Shown piece by piece: positions 25,966 to 34,525 of a DNA stretch of 64,000 nt. Every line of letters begins with the position of its first letter. The first letter of the stretch is position 1. The translations under genes were made by a program, and so were the position numbers. The DNA lies in contig JAVBNX010000007.1 in NCBI GenBank assembly GCA_031551275.1, positions 468,887 through 532,886 of the forward strand, written 5' to 3'. Source of the DNA: JAVBMJ01 sp031551275 (GTDB taxonomy: Bacteria > Bacteroidota > Bacteroidia > Bacteroidales > Rikenellaceae). The notes beneath the pieces are model-generated. The model was given only the letters and a program-made list of their open reading frames with translations, did no database searches and was not told where the DNA came from.

Positions 25966-27006
25966 TTAGAAGGCTTCGGTAATCCTGAAGTAGATACCCC
26001 AGTCGTTTTTGCCGACGGCTCCGTCTACCCCGGCATTTATATTATACTTTTTAAGGATCAGGTAGCGGACGCCTGCGCCGCCGCCGGGTAATAACTGGCT
26101 GGTCGGGTCGACCGTCACGGCGACCCCGAAGAAACCCACGCAGCCCCAGCGCTTGTAGAGGTGCCACCGCAGTTCGGTTTGGGCGGCGTAGGTCTGGTTG
26201 CCGCGGTACTCGCCCTTGGTGTAGCCCCGGATGTCCTTGTTGCCCACGTAGCTTTGCGAGGTAAAGGGCACGTCGCCCAGCCCCACGTTGGCCGAGACGC
26301 GCGAGGCGAGGATCATGTTGCACCGTATGCGGTGGTAGTTGTTGGCGAAGAGCATCAGCTTGTTGAAGACGCTGTCGTTGCCCAGCCATTCGGGGCTGGA
26401 GTTGAAGTGGAGGTTGGCCGTGAAGCCCTTCGAGGGGTTGTACTGGTTGTCCTTGGTGTCGTAGAGGATGGCGGCGCCCAGGGCGTTGGCGTAATTGGTT
26501 TGTTTGACGGAAGGTGCGCCCTCGGGGGTGAAGGTAACCTGCATGCGTGCGAATTGGGCCGTGGGGCCGATGTAGAGTCCCTTCCAGGTGCGAAACAGCG
26601 GCGAGGCGAACAAAAAGGGGCCCCGGCTGTCGAAGGGGACCTCGATCTGGCCGCCGCCGGGAACGTCGACGTAGGTCTGGAAACGCGAGTCGAGGTAGCC
26701 GCCCCCCGTTACCAGGCGGATTCGGTCCTTGCTTAAAAAGAGTTGGCCGAATGCCATCGCCATCCAGCTTTTGTTGGTCGAGACCTGGGCGTGGACCATC
26801 ACGCGCGAGGGCGGGGCGGCCGGGTCCTTGCCGATGGGGAAGAAGGCCATGCCCATGCCGCCGAAGCCCGCGCCGCGGCTCCGGTCGAAGGAGACCGACG
26901 GGATGCCGGTAATCCCGACCCGGGAGGGCTTTTGGGCCGTGGTGTCCTGGGCGCGGCCGGGCAACAGGCTGGGAAGGGCAAGGAGCAGCAATAAATATTT
27001 TTTCAT
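25966..27006 (-). CDS. BamA/TamA-family surface antigen-like outer membrane protein
   Basis: The start is the ATG at 27006 (MKKYLLLLLALPS), giving 346 residues with a signal peptide. No POTRA domains are present. The protein is mostly the Omp85 barrel, with GGGYLDSRFQ, KDNQYNPSKGFTANLHF, the lid-loop-like GNKDIRGYTKGEYRGN, and a C-terminal ITEAF. It belongs to the POTRA-less Bacteroidetes Bac_surface_Ag group. It is probably not the essential BamA. Function beyond membrane insertion or secretion is unknown. Confidence 0.87.
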   Translation of the reverse strand: MKKYLLLLLALPSLLPGRAQDTTAQKPSRVGITGIPSVSFDRSRGAGFGGMGMAFFPIGKDPAAPPSRVMVHAQVSTNKSWMAMAFGQLFLSKDRIRLVTGGGYLDSRFQTYVDVPGGGQIEVPFDSRGPFLFASPLFRTWKGLYIGPTAQFARMQVTFTPEGAPSVKQTNYANALGAAILYDTKDNQYNPSKGFTANLHFNSSPEWLGNDSVFNKLMLFANNYHRIRCNMILASRVSANVGLGDVPFTSQSYVGNKDIRGYTKGEYRGNQTYAAQTELRWHLYKRWGCVGFFGVAVTVDPTSQLLPGGGAGVRYLILKKYNINAGVDGAVGKNDWGIYFRITEAF

Positions 27007-27010
27007 GGCA

Positions 27011-27032
27011 AAGGGAGCGAATATGCTCCCTT
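27011..27032. other. Short stem-loop in the leader of the BamA-like gene
   Basis: AAGGGAGC and GCTCCCTT pair perfectly (8 bp) around a 6-nt loop, 4 bp before the BamA-like ATG on the minus strand. It could terminate sulfatase transcripts weakly or affect translation. A partial -7 match (GATATTTG on the minus strand, around 27039-27046) lies upstream. Confidence 0.4.
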
Positions 27033-27058
27033 GACCGTGCAAATATCACACCACAAAA

Positions 27059-28513
27059 TTATTGCTTCGAGTCGCCCAGGAGCTGCCTTTGGGCTGCGCC
27101 GTTTTTGTTTGCGGCGGGGTCTTTCCGTGCTGTGAGGTCCTCGTAGAGCGCTTTGCGCAGCGAAGTGAGGATCTCCTTTCGGGCGGGGTCGTCGATCACG
27201 TTCTGCATCTCCCAGGGGTCGGTCTGTAAATCGTACAGCTCGTCGGTGTCGGTGGGGGTCCAGACGTATTTGTACCTCCCGTCGAAGATCATCCGCTGCA
27301 CGAAAAGGCCGAATTGCTGGCCGTTGTAGTTCGAGAAGGCGTATTGCCGCCAGTCGGCGGGTTGCCGGCCTTTCAACAGGGGGAGCAGCGAGCGCCCCTG
27401 GGTAGGGAAATCCACGCCGGCCAGTTCGGCGAAGGTGGCGGCCATGTCCAGCTCGTGGATGAGGAACTGGTTGCACTCGGAGCCGGGCTCGACCACCCCG
27501 TCCCAGCGCACGACCATCGGGACGTGGACCTCCTCCTGGTACATGACGTAGTGCTTGTCGATCATCTGGTGGCTACCCGCCGCGTCGCCGTGGTCGGTGG
27601 TGTAGATGACCACCGTGTTTTTCAGCAGGCCTTTCTTTTCCAACGCTTGGAGCAGCCGGCCGATCGCGTCGTCCACCTGCTCGACCATCGCGTAGTAGGA
27701 GCGCATGTAGTCCTGCCACTCCTTCCAGGTGTAGTTCTCCAGCCCCCAGTTGTAGACCATTTGCCGCTGGATGTAGGGCTTGCCCTCGAATTTATCGCCG
27801 AAGTTGCCCCAGGCGGGGATCTCCATATCGGCGAAGCGCCCGTAAAACTCCTTGGAGGGGTAGCAGGGGAGGTGGGGCTCGGAGTGCTCCATGCGCACGT
27901 GCCAGGGCTTGCCCTGGGCGGCGTATTTTTCGATCAGCTCCAGCGTGCGGTCGGCCAGCCAGTGGGTCGGGGATTGGGCGGCGGGGGTGTCGTTGTAGCC
28001 CCCCATCCAGGGGGTGGGGCCGGTGGGGTGGTTCCGGCCCTCGATGTTGTTGGCCTTGCGCCACTCCGTGTAGGCCTCCCGGGGCACGTAGTCGCGGTAG
28101 CCGAAGGCGGTGGGGTCCTTCTCGGGGTGGACGTGCCATTTGCCCGCGTAGCCGTTCAGGTAGCCCGAGTCGGCGAGGGCCTGGCTCCAGGTGGGCGAAT
28201 CGAACAGGCGCACGGGCAACGTGATGTCGTAGTTCCACAATCCCCCGTGGATCTCGGGCCACTGGCCCGACAGAAGGCATTGCCGCGCCGGGCAGCTCGT
28301 GGGGATCGGGGTGTAGGCGTTGTTCATGCGCATACCCTGCGAGGCCAGGCGGTCGATGTTGGGCGTGCGCACGATTTGGTTGCCGTTGTAGCCCAGGCAG
28401 TCGTAACGCTGCTGGTCGCAATGGATCAGCAGGATGTTGGGGCGGGCGTCTTTAGCGCCGAAAGCGGGTAAAACGGCGGCGGCGCTGAGTAAAAAGGTTC
28501 CGGTCAGGCGCAT
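27059..28513 (-). CDS. Sulfatase, family S1, serine-type active site
   Basis: This is a 484-residue exported sulfatase with a signal peptide (1-20). The metal site includes HCDQQRYD (Asp33). The maturation motif is S-C-P-A-R starting at Ser73, which fits (C/S)-x-P-x-R with Ser as the formylglycine precursor; the adjacent Cys is out of register. Later metal residues lie in TDHGDAAGSH and DKHYVMYQEEVHVPMVV. It is probably active on sulfated glycans such as mucin. It follows a PAS-LuxR regulator by 10 bp. Confidence 0.9.
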   Translation of the reverse strand: MRLTGTFLLSAAAVLPAFGAKDARPNILLIHCDQQRYDCLGYNGNQIVRTPNIDRLASQGMRMNNAYTPIPTSCPARQCLLSGQWPEIHGGLWNYDITLPVRLFDSPTWSQALADSGYLNGYAGKWHVHPEKDPTAFGYRDYVPREAYTEWRKANNIEGRNHPTGPTPWMGGYNDTPAAQSPTHWLADRTLELIEKYAAQGKPWHVRMEHSEPHLPCYPSKEFYGRFADMEIPAWGNFGDKFEGKPYIQRQMVYNWGLENYTWKEWQDYMRSYYAMVEQVDDAIGRLLQALEKKGLLKNTVVIYTTDHGDAAGSHQMIDKHYVMYQEEVHVPMVVRWDGVVEPGSECNQFLIHELDMAATFAELAGVDFPTQGRSLLPLLKGRQPADWRQYAFSNYNGQQFGLFVQRMIFDGRYKYVWTPTDTDELYDLQTDPWEMQNVIDDPARKEILTSLRKALYEDLTARKDPAANKNGAAQRQLLGDSKQ

Positions 28514-28523
28514 GGTATGGGAG

Positions 28524-29297
28524 TTAAATGAGTCCGTAGCGGGATGCGTAGCCGACGGCCTCCATGGAGTTGTCGACGTTGAGTTTTTCGAGGATGCGCT
28601 GGCGGTGGGTGTTGACGGTGTGTACGCTGATGGTCAGCCGCTCGGAGATCTCCTTGCTCAGGTAGCCGTCGCGCACCAGGCGCAGGACCCCCTTTTCACG
28701 CTCTGAAAGTGTGGGGGCCTGGGGATCGGGGAACTCCCGGTCGAGCTTCTCCAGGGGGATGACCTCGCCCGAATGGCAGTCCACCAGTTTGCTCTGCACG
28801 CCCTTGAAGGGGCCCTGGTCGGGCGAGATGTCCATCACGCAGAGCGAGAGCCAGATGTTGCCCTTCGCGTCGAATTCCAGCACCTGGAACTGCTCGATTA
28901 CCCGGATGTAGCCCTCCTGGCCCCGGATGCGGTACTCGCTGATCAGCTTGCCGTGGCCCAGCTTGTGGCGGTTCTCCTCCTGCATGAAGTGGCGCAGGGC
29001 GGCGATCCCGTTGCGCATTACCATGGGCATATCGTCGGGGTGGACCAAACTGTCGAAGTATTCGACGTCCTTTTCCTCGATCCGGGCCATGTCGTAGCCG
29101 AACAGATTGGCGAAGTTGTAGGAGGCGAAGGTGTGGCCCCGGCGGTGCATGTCGAAGACCGTGATCCCGCAGTTGGAGACCCGGGCCAGTTGGGTGAGCA
29201 GCTCGCGGTGGCGGTCCATCAGGGTGTAGTCCAGCTCGGCCGGGTTGAAATCCTGCGAGCGGAGCAGGCGGTCGTACTCCTTGGTCAGTGCTTCCAT
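28524..29297 (-). CDS. PAS-LuxR transcriptional regulator
   Basis: The 257-residue cytoplasmic regulator has a PAS-like sensor (about 40-165: SNCGITVFDMHRRGHTFASYNFANLFGYD, and a PAC-like ISEYRIRGQEGYIRV). A LuxR-type helix-turn-helix follows (about 195-257: LSEREKGVLRLVRDGYLSKEIS, then SVHTVNTHRQRILEKL). There is no receiver domain. It heads an operon with the sulfatase 10 bp downstream, so control of sulfatase or glycan use is a reasonable inference. The signal is unknown. Confidence 0.88.
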   Translation of the reverse strand: MEALTKEYDRLLRSQDFNPAELDYTLMDRHRELLTQLARVSNCGITVFDMHRRGHTFASYNFANLFGYDMARIEEKDVEYFDSLVHPDDMPMVMRNGIAALRHFMQEENRHKLGHGKLISEYRIRGQEGYIRVIEQFQVLEFDAKGNIWLSLCVMDISPDQGPFKGVQSKLVDCHSGEVIPLEKLDREFPDPQAPTLSEREKGVLRLVRDGYLSKEISERLTISVHTVNTHRQRILEKLNVDNSMEAVGYASRYGLI

Positions 29298-29346
29298 AAT
29301 GATAATTCAGTATTGCGTGAACGGGCCGGAACGCCGACCTTTGCAA

Positions 29347-29354
29347 CAAAGTTA
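29347..29354 (-). promoter_or_regulatory. -7 element of the PAS-LuxR/sulfatase operon
   Basis: The minus strand reads TAACTTTG, 49 bp before the ATG at 29297. An imperfect plus-strand element GACCTTTG (29335-29342) next to it may serve the divergent outer membrane protein. Confidence 0.55.
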
Positions 29355-29374
29355 ATCACTTAATTCTTCCTGCT

Positions 29375-29926
29375 ATGAAAAAAACGATCATTCTTCTCTG
29401 TTTTTTGGCCGCGACCGCCGCAGCCAACGCCCAACTAAGCTGGGACGCCCGTGTGGGCGCCAATGTAAGCCAGATGTCTGAAGGGAAGACCCGGATGAAA
29501 CTGGGCCTGAAGGCGGGTGCCGGGGTCGAGTACGGTTTCAGCGACCTGATCGGGTTGCGTTCCGGGCTCTGGTTCTCCTCCAAAGGCTACTCGTTGGATA
29601 AAACGTTCGCCATCGGGGGCGACAAGGCCGTGGGGCTCTACTACCTCGAACTGCCCGTGCAGGCCGCCTTCCATTTCAAGGTGAGCGAAAAATTCGGGTT
29701 GGCCCTGAACGGCGGTCTCTACGCCGCGGTGAAGCTCAACGACCCCGACGAGCTTAAGGCATTTGACACCAACGCCTTCGATACCGGGGTTGATGTAGGA
29801 CTGGATTTCCTCCTGGGCAACCATTTCGTCGTGGGCGGCGGGGTGCAGTACGGCTTTATGGAGGTGGTCAAAGACTCCGGGTCGAAGAACCTCAACTACG
29901 GGATCACGCTCGGGTACCGCTTTTGA
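29375..29926 (+). CDS. Small outer membrane beta-barrel protein (porin-like)
   Basis: The 183-residue protein has a signal peptide (MKKTIILLCFLAATAAANAQ). The OMP_b-brl_2 pattern follows: LKAGAGVEYGFSDLIGLRSGLWFSSKGY, then YYLELPVQAAFHFKVSEKFGLALNGGLYAAV. It ends GITLGYRF with a terminal Phe. It diverges from the PAS-LuxR/sulfatase operon. No ligand is known. Confidence 0.87.
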   Translation: MKKTIILLCFLAATAAANAQLSWDARVGANVSQMSEGKTRMKLGLKAGAGVEYGFSDLIGLRSGLWFSSKGYSLDKTFAIGGDKAVGLYYLELPVQAAFHFKVSEKFGLALNGGLYAAVKLNDPDELKAFDTNAFDTGVDVGLDFLLGNHFVVGGGVQYGFMEVVKDSGSKNLNYGITLGYRF

Positions 29927-30127
29927 TGTGTGTGATTAAATATAAACATTTACCTCATTAATTTAACAAACAACCTGTTTTTAAAACTTAAAGTTAAATT
30001 AACATTAGGTAATCCGGCTGACTAAACAGGGTGTTAATGAGCTTTTGGTAAGCGTTTTAATTCCAGAAAAAGCAGCCCGGCCAGGGCCCCTCCCGCGAAG
30101 TCAACGGCTTTCGGGAGGGGCCGCCAT
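29927..30127. other. Non-coding gap with a G+C-rich stem-loop
   Basis: No gene is visible. The left part is A+T-rich, with runs such as TTAACAAACAACCTG. At 30085-30122 GGCCCCTCCCG and CGGGAGGGGCC form an 11-bp stem with a 16-nt loop, followed by GCCATTTTG. This is a plausible but T-poor terminator for the 29375 gene. Confidence 0.5.
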
Positions 30128-30158
30128 TTTGTGCGCGTCGACGTTTTTCGTAAATTTG
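30127..30158 (+). promoter_or_regulatory. Promoter of gdhA
   Basis: A -33 TTTTG (30127-30131) and a -7 TAAATTTG (30151-30158) are 19 bp apart, 26 bp before the ATG at 30185. Confidence 0.8.
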
Positions 30159-30184
30159 CACTCGATAAAATCATACGAAAAACG

Positions 30185-31540
30185 ATGGAAAACGAAGTAA
30201 AAAAACTGATCGAAGAATTCATGGCCGGGATCATTGCGAAGAACCCCGGGGAAAAAGAGTTCCATCAAGCTGTCCGCGAGGTCGTCGAGAGCCTCGCACC
30301 CTACTTAGTGGAGAACCCCGCTCTGAGGAAGATGAAGGTCCTCGAGCGCATAGCCGAACCCGAAAGGGTCATCATGTTCCGCGTGCCCTGGCTCAACGAC
30401 AAAGGGGAGGTGGAGATCAACCGCGGGTACCGCATCCAGATGAACAGTGCGCTGGGGCCCTACAAAGGAGGGCTAAGGTTCCACCCCAGTGTCAACCTGA
30501 GTATTCTAAAGTTCCTTGCTTTCGAGCAGACTTTCAAGAATAGTTTGACCACCCTGCCCATGGGCGGCGGCAAGGGCGGGTCGGATTTCAACCCCAAGAA
30601 CCGCTCGGACAACGAGGTGATGAAGTTCTGCCAGAGCTTCGCCACCGAGCTGCAACGCCACATCGGCGCCGACACCGACGTGCCCGCGGGCGATATCGGC
30701 GTAGGCGGACGCGAGGTGGGCTTCATGTTCGGGCAATACAAGCGCCTGCGCAACGAGTTTACCGGTACCTTTACCGGCAAGGGAATCGAGTTCGGCGGCA
30801 GCCCCCTGCGCCCCGAGGCGACCGGTTACGGGACCTGCTACTTCGCCCAGGCCATGCTGGCCACCAAAGGCGACAGTTTCCAGGGCAAAACGGTGGTGAT
30901 CTCCGGATCGGGCAACGTGGCCCAGTACGCCGTGCAGAAGTGCATCCAATTGGGCGCCAAAGTGGTGACCTTGTCCGATTCCAACGGCTTTATCCACGAT
31001 CCCAAAGGGATCGACGCCGGGAAACTGGAGTACGTGCTCGAGCTGAAGAACATCTTCCGGGGCCGGATCAGCGAGTACGTCACCCGCTACCCCGAAGCCA
31101 CATACTTCAAGGATCAAAAACCCTGGGGGATCAAGTGCGACATCGCCCTGCCCTGCGCAACCCAGAATGAACTCGACGGCGAAAGCGCCAAGACCCTGGT
31201 AACGAACGGTTGCATCTGCGTGGCCGAAGGCGCGAACATGCCCTCGACCCCCGAAGCGATCGAGGTGTTCCAGACCAATAAGGTCCTTTACGCCCCCGGC
31301 AAGGCGTCCAACGCGGGCGGGGTGGCCACTTCCGGATTGGAGATGACCCAGAACTCGATCAGGCTCAAATGGAGCCCCGAGGAGGTGGACAAGAAGCTCC
31401 ACTCGATCATGACCGACATCCACTCCGCGTGCGTCAAGTACGGCACCGAGTCCGACGGATACGTCAATTACGTGAAGGGGGCCAACATCGCAGGCTTTAT
31501 CAAAGTGGCCCGCGCGATGATGGCGCAGGGGTTGGTTTAG
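30185..31540 (+). CDS. gdhA: Glutamate dehydrogenase
   Basis: GdhA interconverts 2-oxoglutarate, ammonia and glutamate. The start is the ATG at 30185 (MENEVKKL), giving 451 residues; an in-frame extension upstream overlaps the promoter. The substrate site reads PYKGGLRFHPSVN and LPMGGGKGGSDF with the catalytic Lys, followed by PAGDIGVGGREVG. The Rossmann motif is VISGSGNVAQYA. The length fits the hexameric 450-residue class. NADP+ or NAD+ preference cannot be decided by eye. It is a single gene between its promoter and a shared terminator. Confidence 0.96.
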   Translation: MENEVKKLIEEFMAGIIAKNPGEKEFHQAVREVVESLAPYLVENPALRKMKVLERIAEPERVIMFRVPWLNDKGEVEINRGYRIQMNSALGPYKGGLRFHPSVNLSILKFLAFEQTFKNSLTTLPMGGGKGGSDFNPKNRSDNEVMKFCQSFATELQRHIGADTDVPAGDIGVGGREVGFMFGQYKRLRNEFTGTFTGKGIEFGGSPLRPEATGYGTCYFAQAMLATKGDSFQGKTVVISGSGNVAQYAVQKCIQLGAKVVTLSDSNGFIHDPKGIDAGKLEYVLELKNIFRGRISEYVTRYPEATYFKDQKPWGIKCDIALPCATQNELDGESAKTLVTNGCICVAEGANMPSTPEAIEVFQTNKVLYAPGKASNAGGVATSGLEMTQNSIRLKWSPEEVDKKLHSIMTDIHSACVKYGTESDGYVNYVKGANIAGFIKVARAMMAQGLV

Positions 31541-31553
31541 AGTCCCGGCCAAT

Positions 31554-31591
31554 AAAAAAGGACGGCACGCTGATGCGTGCCGTCCTTTTTT
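31554..31591. terminator. Bidirectional intrinsic terminator
   Basis: GGACGGCACGC (31560-31570) and GCGTGCCGTCC (31575-31585) form an 11-bp perfect stem with a 4-nt loop. Six A precede it and six T follow it. It serves gdhA from the left and the ABC exporter (ends 31602) from the right. Confidence 0.95.
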
Positions 31592-31601
31592 ATGCTGATG
31601 G

Positions 31602-33437
31602 TCAGGATAGTTGCTGCATCTCGATCAGCTTGGCGTAGATGCCGCCCTTTTGGATCAACTCCTCGTGGGACCCTTGCTCGGCGACGTGGCCCGATTCGAT
31701 CACGTAGATCCGGTCGGCATGGCGGATAGTGCTCAGCCTGTGGGCGATAACGATCGAGGTGCGGCCCTGCAACAGGTTGTTCAGGGCGTCCTGGACCAGC
31801 CTTTCGCTCTCCGTGTCGAGGGCCGAGGTGGCCTCGTCGAGGATCAGGATGTCGGGGTTTTTCAGCACGGCGCGGGCGATGCTCAGCCTTTGGCGCTGGC
31901 CGCCGGAGAGTTTGCCCCCGCGGTCGCCGATGTTGTGTTGGTAGCCGTCGTCGGTGTCCATGATAAAGTTGTGGGCGTTGGCCACCTTGGCCGCCCGGAT
32001 GATCTCCTCTTGTGTGGCGTCGCGCTTGCCCAGGCGCAGGTTCTCCTCGATCGTGTCGTTGAACAGGATCGTCTCCTGGGCCACCACGCCGATGTGGCTG
32101 CGCAGCGACTCCATCGAGTAATCCTTCAGGTCGACCCCGTCGACCAGGATCGCACCCGAGGCCACGTCGTAAAAGCGCGGGATCAAATCGGAAATGGTGG
32201 ACTTGCCGCCCCCCGAGGGGCCTACCAGGGCCACGGTCTGCCCCTTTTTGACCTTGAAACTGATCCCTTTGATCACTTCGCGGCCCTCGACGTAGGAGAA
32301 CCTCACGTCCTTGAATTCGATGCCCTGGGAAAAATCTTTCAGCTCTTTGGCGTTCGGCTTGTCGGTGATCCCGGGCCGGGCTTCGTAGAGCGCCAGCACC
32401 CGGTCGCCCGCCGCGAGGCCCTGGTTGACGGTGCTGAAGGCGTCCATAAAGGTCCGCGCCGGGCGGATGATCTGCGAGAACAGGGCCACGAAAGCCAGGA
32501 AGGTCGCGGCGTTCATATTCCCGTTGATGACCAGGTTGCCCCCGTAGACCAGGATGATGGCTACGGTGGTAATCCCCAAAAACTCGCTCATCGGGCCGGC
32601 CATAGCCTGGCGGCGGGCGATCTTCAGGGTCAAACGGCACAGCAGGTCGTTGACCTTGTGGTATTTGTCCTTGATGTAGTCCGTGGCGTTGTAGGCCTTG
32701 ATGATCTTCAGCCCGGAGAACGACTCGTCCAGGTCGGAGACCATGACCCCCATAGCCTCCTGGGCCTGGGTGGCGGGCTTGCGCAGGGTCTTCAGCAGCG
32801 CACCGATCAGCAGGCCCACCGTGGGCAGGAAGATCGCCGCGAAGATCGAAAGCTCCCACGACATGGCGATCAGCATGGCCAGCATGGGGAAGAACATCAG
32901 CGGCTCGCGGATCACGACCTGCAGGGTGTTGGTCACGCAGAACTGCACCGTCTGCACGTCGTTGGTCAGCTTGGAGATCACGTCCCCCTTGCGCTCGTTG
33001 GCGAAGAAGCCCATCTCCATGCCGATCACGTTGTCGAAGACCTTGTTGCGGATCTGGCGCAGGGTGTGGACCCGCATCTTCTCGATCACCAGACGCGCCA
33101 TGTAGTTGAAAAAGTTGTTCAAAAAGACAACCACCACCATCATCATGGCCACCAGGGTCAGCACGTTCATCAAGTCGTAATTCTCGCCGAAGATCCTAAA
33201 GAGCGTGTAGTTGATCAGGTCCTCCATGTAGGACATACTGACCCTGAGGGGAGGCATTTCGGTGACCTTTTTGATCCCTCCGCCGTCCGTGCCGAAGAGC
33301 GAGTTCAAAAGCGGGATGATCAACGCGTACTGCAAAGCGTTGAACATGGCGTTCAGTGCGGCGAAGAGCAGGTAGGGTATGGCGAATTTCTCGATCGGCC
33401 TGGCGAAACCCAGCAGCCGGAAATAGGTTTTGAACAT
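31602..33437 (-). CDS. MsbA-like ABC exporter (fused permease-ATPase)
   Basis: This 611-residue half-transporter has an N-terminal six-helix exporter domain (about 15-340). The ATPase domain has Walker A GPSGGGKST, the Q-loop VAQETILF, signature LSGGQRQRLSIARA, Walker B ILILDEATSALD and the H-loop AHRL. The length fits MsbA-type lipid or drug exporters. Substrate cannot be told from sequence. It diverges from trpS through a symmetric promoter region. Confidence 0.93.
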   Translation of the reverse strand: MFKTYFRLLGFARPIEKFAIPYLLFAALNAMFNALQYALIIPLLNSLFGTDGGGIKKVTEMPPLRVSMSYMEDLINYTLFRIFGENYDLMNVLTLVAMMMVVVVFLNNFFNYMARLVIEKMRVHTLRQIRNKVFDNVIGMEMGFFANERKGDVISKLTNDVQTVQFCVTNTLQVVIREPLMFFPMLAMLIAMSWELSIFAAIFLPTVGLLIGALLKTLRKPATQAQEAMGVMVSDLDESFSGLKIIKAYNATDYIKDKYHKVNDLLCRLTLKIARRQAMAGPMSEFLGITTVAIILVYGGNLVINGNMNAATFLAFVALFSQIIRPARTFMDAFSTVNQGLAAGDRVLALYEARPGITDKPNAKELKDFSQGIEFKDVRFSYVEGREVIKGISFKVKKGQTVALVGPSGGGKSTISDLIPRFYDVASGAILVDGVDLKDYSMESLRSHIGVVAQETILFNDTIEENLRLGKRDATQEEIIRAAKVANAHNFIMDTDDGYQHNIGDRGGKLSGGQRQRLSIARAVLKNPDILILDEATSALDTESERLVQDALNNLLQGRTSIVIAHRLSTIRHADRIYVIESGHVAEQGSHEELIQKGGIYAKLIEMQQLS

Positions 33438-33468
33438 GGTAGAGAGTGTCCGGATTTATTAACGGAGT

Positions 33469-33507
33469 CAAAAGTACGCCTTTTTTGGCGAAAAAAGGTT
33501 ACTTTTG
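33469..33507. promoter_or_regulatory. Divergent, near-palindromic promoter region of the ABC exporter and trpS
   Basis: CAAAAGTA (33469-33476; minus-strand TACTTTTG for the exporter) and TACTTTTG (33500-33507, for trpS) are inverted copies. Between them lies a perfect inverted repeat CCTTTTTT-GGCG-AAAAAAGG (33479-33498). Neither side has a clear -33 TTTG at the usual spacing. Confidence 0.65.
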
Positions 33508-33535
33508 CAGGTAAAACCGAGAAATTAGAAACAAA

Positions 33536-34525
33536 ATGGACAAAAAAATAGTTTTGAGCGGGATCAGGTCGACCGGGATGCTCCACCTGGGCAACTACCT
33601 GGGGGCGTTGAAGAATTACGTCAAGATGCAGCACGAACACAAGTGCTACTTCTTTATCGCCGACTACCACTCGCTGACCACCCACCCCGATCCGGCGGCC
33701 CTGCACGGCAACGTGCGCAACGTGCTGGCCGAGTACCTGGCGGCGGGACTCGACCCGAGGGTGGCCTCGATCTATGTGCAGAGCGATCTGCCCGAGGTGG
33801 CCGAGCTGTCGCTTCTGTTGTCCATGCACGCCTACATCGGCGAGTTGGAGCGCACGGCCTCCTTCAAGGACAAGGTCAGGGCGCAACCCAACAACGTGAA
33901 TGCCGGTTTGTTGTGTTACCCGGTGCTGATGGCGGCCGATATTTTGATCCACCGGGCCGACTATGTGCCCGTGGGCAAGGACCAGGAGCAGCACCTGGAG
34001 ATGACACGCGTGTTCGCACGGCGTTTCAATAATATGTATCAGACGGAATTCTTTCCGGAGAGCCAGCCCTATAACTTCGGCAGCGAGCTGGTCAAGATCC
34101 CCGGGCTGGACGGGTCGGGCAAGATGGGCAAGAGCGAGGGCAACGGGCTCTATTTGAGCGATACGGACGAGGCGATCAGAAAGAAAGTGATGAGGGCCGT
34201 TACCGACTCGGGCGCGCCGGGCGAGGGGATGTCGGAGCCGGTCAAGAACCTGTTTACCATCATGAAAAATGTCTCCGGGGCCGATACAGTGGCCTTCTTC
34301 GAGAAACAGCACGCCGAAGGGGGGATTCGCTACGGGGATATGAAAAAGCAACTGGCCGAGGATATTATCGCTTTGGTAGCCCCGATCAGGCAGAGGATCA
34401 ACGATATAAAATCCGATGACGAGTACCTGGGCCGCGTGGTCAGGGACGGGGCGGCAAGGGCCCGCGAGAGTGCGGACGCCACCATGCGCCAGGTGCGCGA
34501 GATCATGGGGATCAAAAAATTCTGA
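33536..34525 (+). CDS. trpS: Tryptophanyl-tRNA synthetase
   Basis: This is a 329-residue class I synthetase. GIRSTGMLHLGNYLGALKN holds the HIGH-type motif (HLGN), and KMGKSEGN is the KMSKS loop. AGLLCYPVLMAADIL and VPVGKDQEQHLEM fit bacterial TrpRS. It heads an overlapping trio with the S41-like protein (1-bp overlap, TGATG) and the ClC transporter. No Trp-rich leader peptide was found upstream. Confidence 0.96.
   Translation: MDKKIVLSGIRSTGMLHLGNYLGALKNYVKMQHEHKCYFFIADYHSLTTHPDPAALHGNVRNVLAEYLAAGLDPRVASIYVQSDLPEVAELSLLLSMHAYIGELERTASFKDKVRAQPNNVNAGLLCYPVLMAADILIHRADYVPVGKDQEQHLEMTRVFARRFNNMYQTEFFPESQPYNFGSELVKIPGLDGSGKMGKSEGNGLYLSDTDEAIRKKVMRAVTDSGAPGEGMSEPVKNLFTIMKNVSGADTVAFFEKQHAEGGIRYGDMKKQLAEDIIALVAPIRQRINDIKSDDEYLGRVVRDGAARARESADATMRQVREIMGIKKF

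Noticed and set aside
33508..33535. Trp attenuator before trpS
   Set aside because: There is no short frame with Trp codons and no terminator between the -7 element and the ATG.
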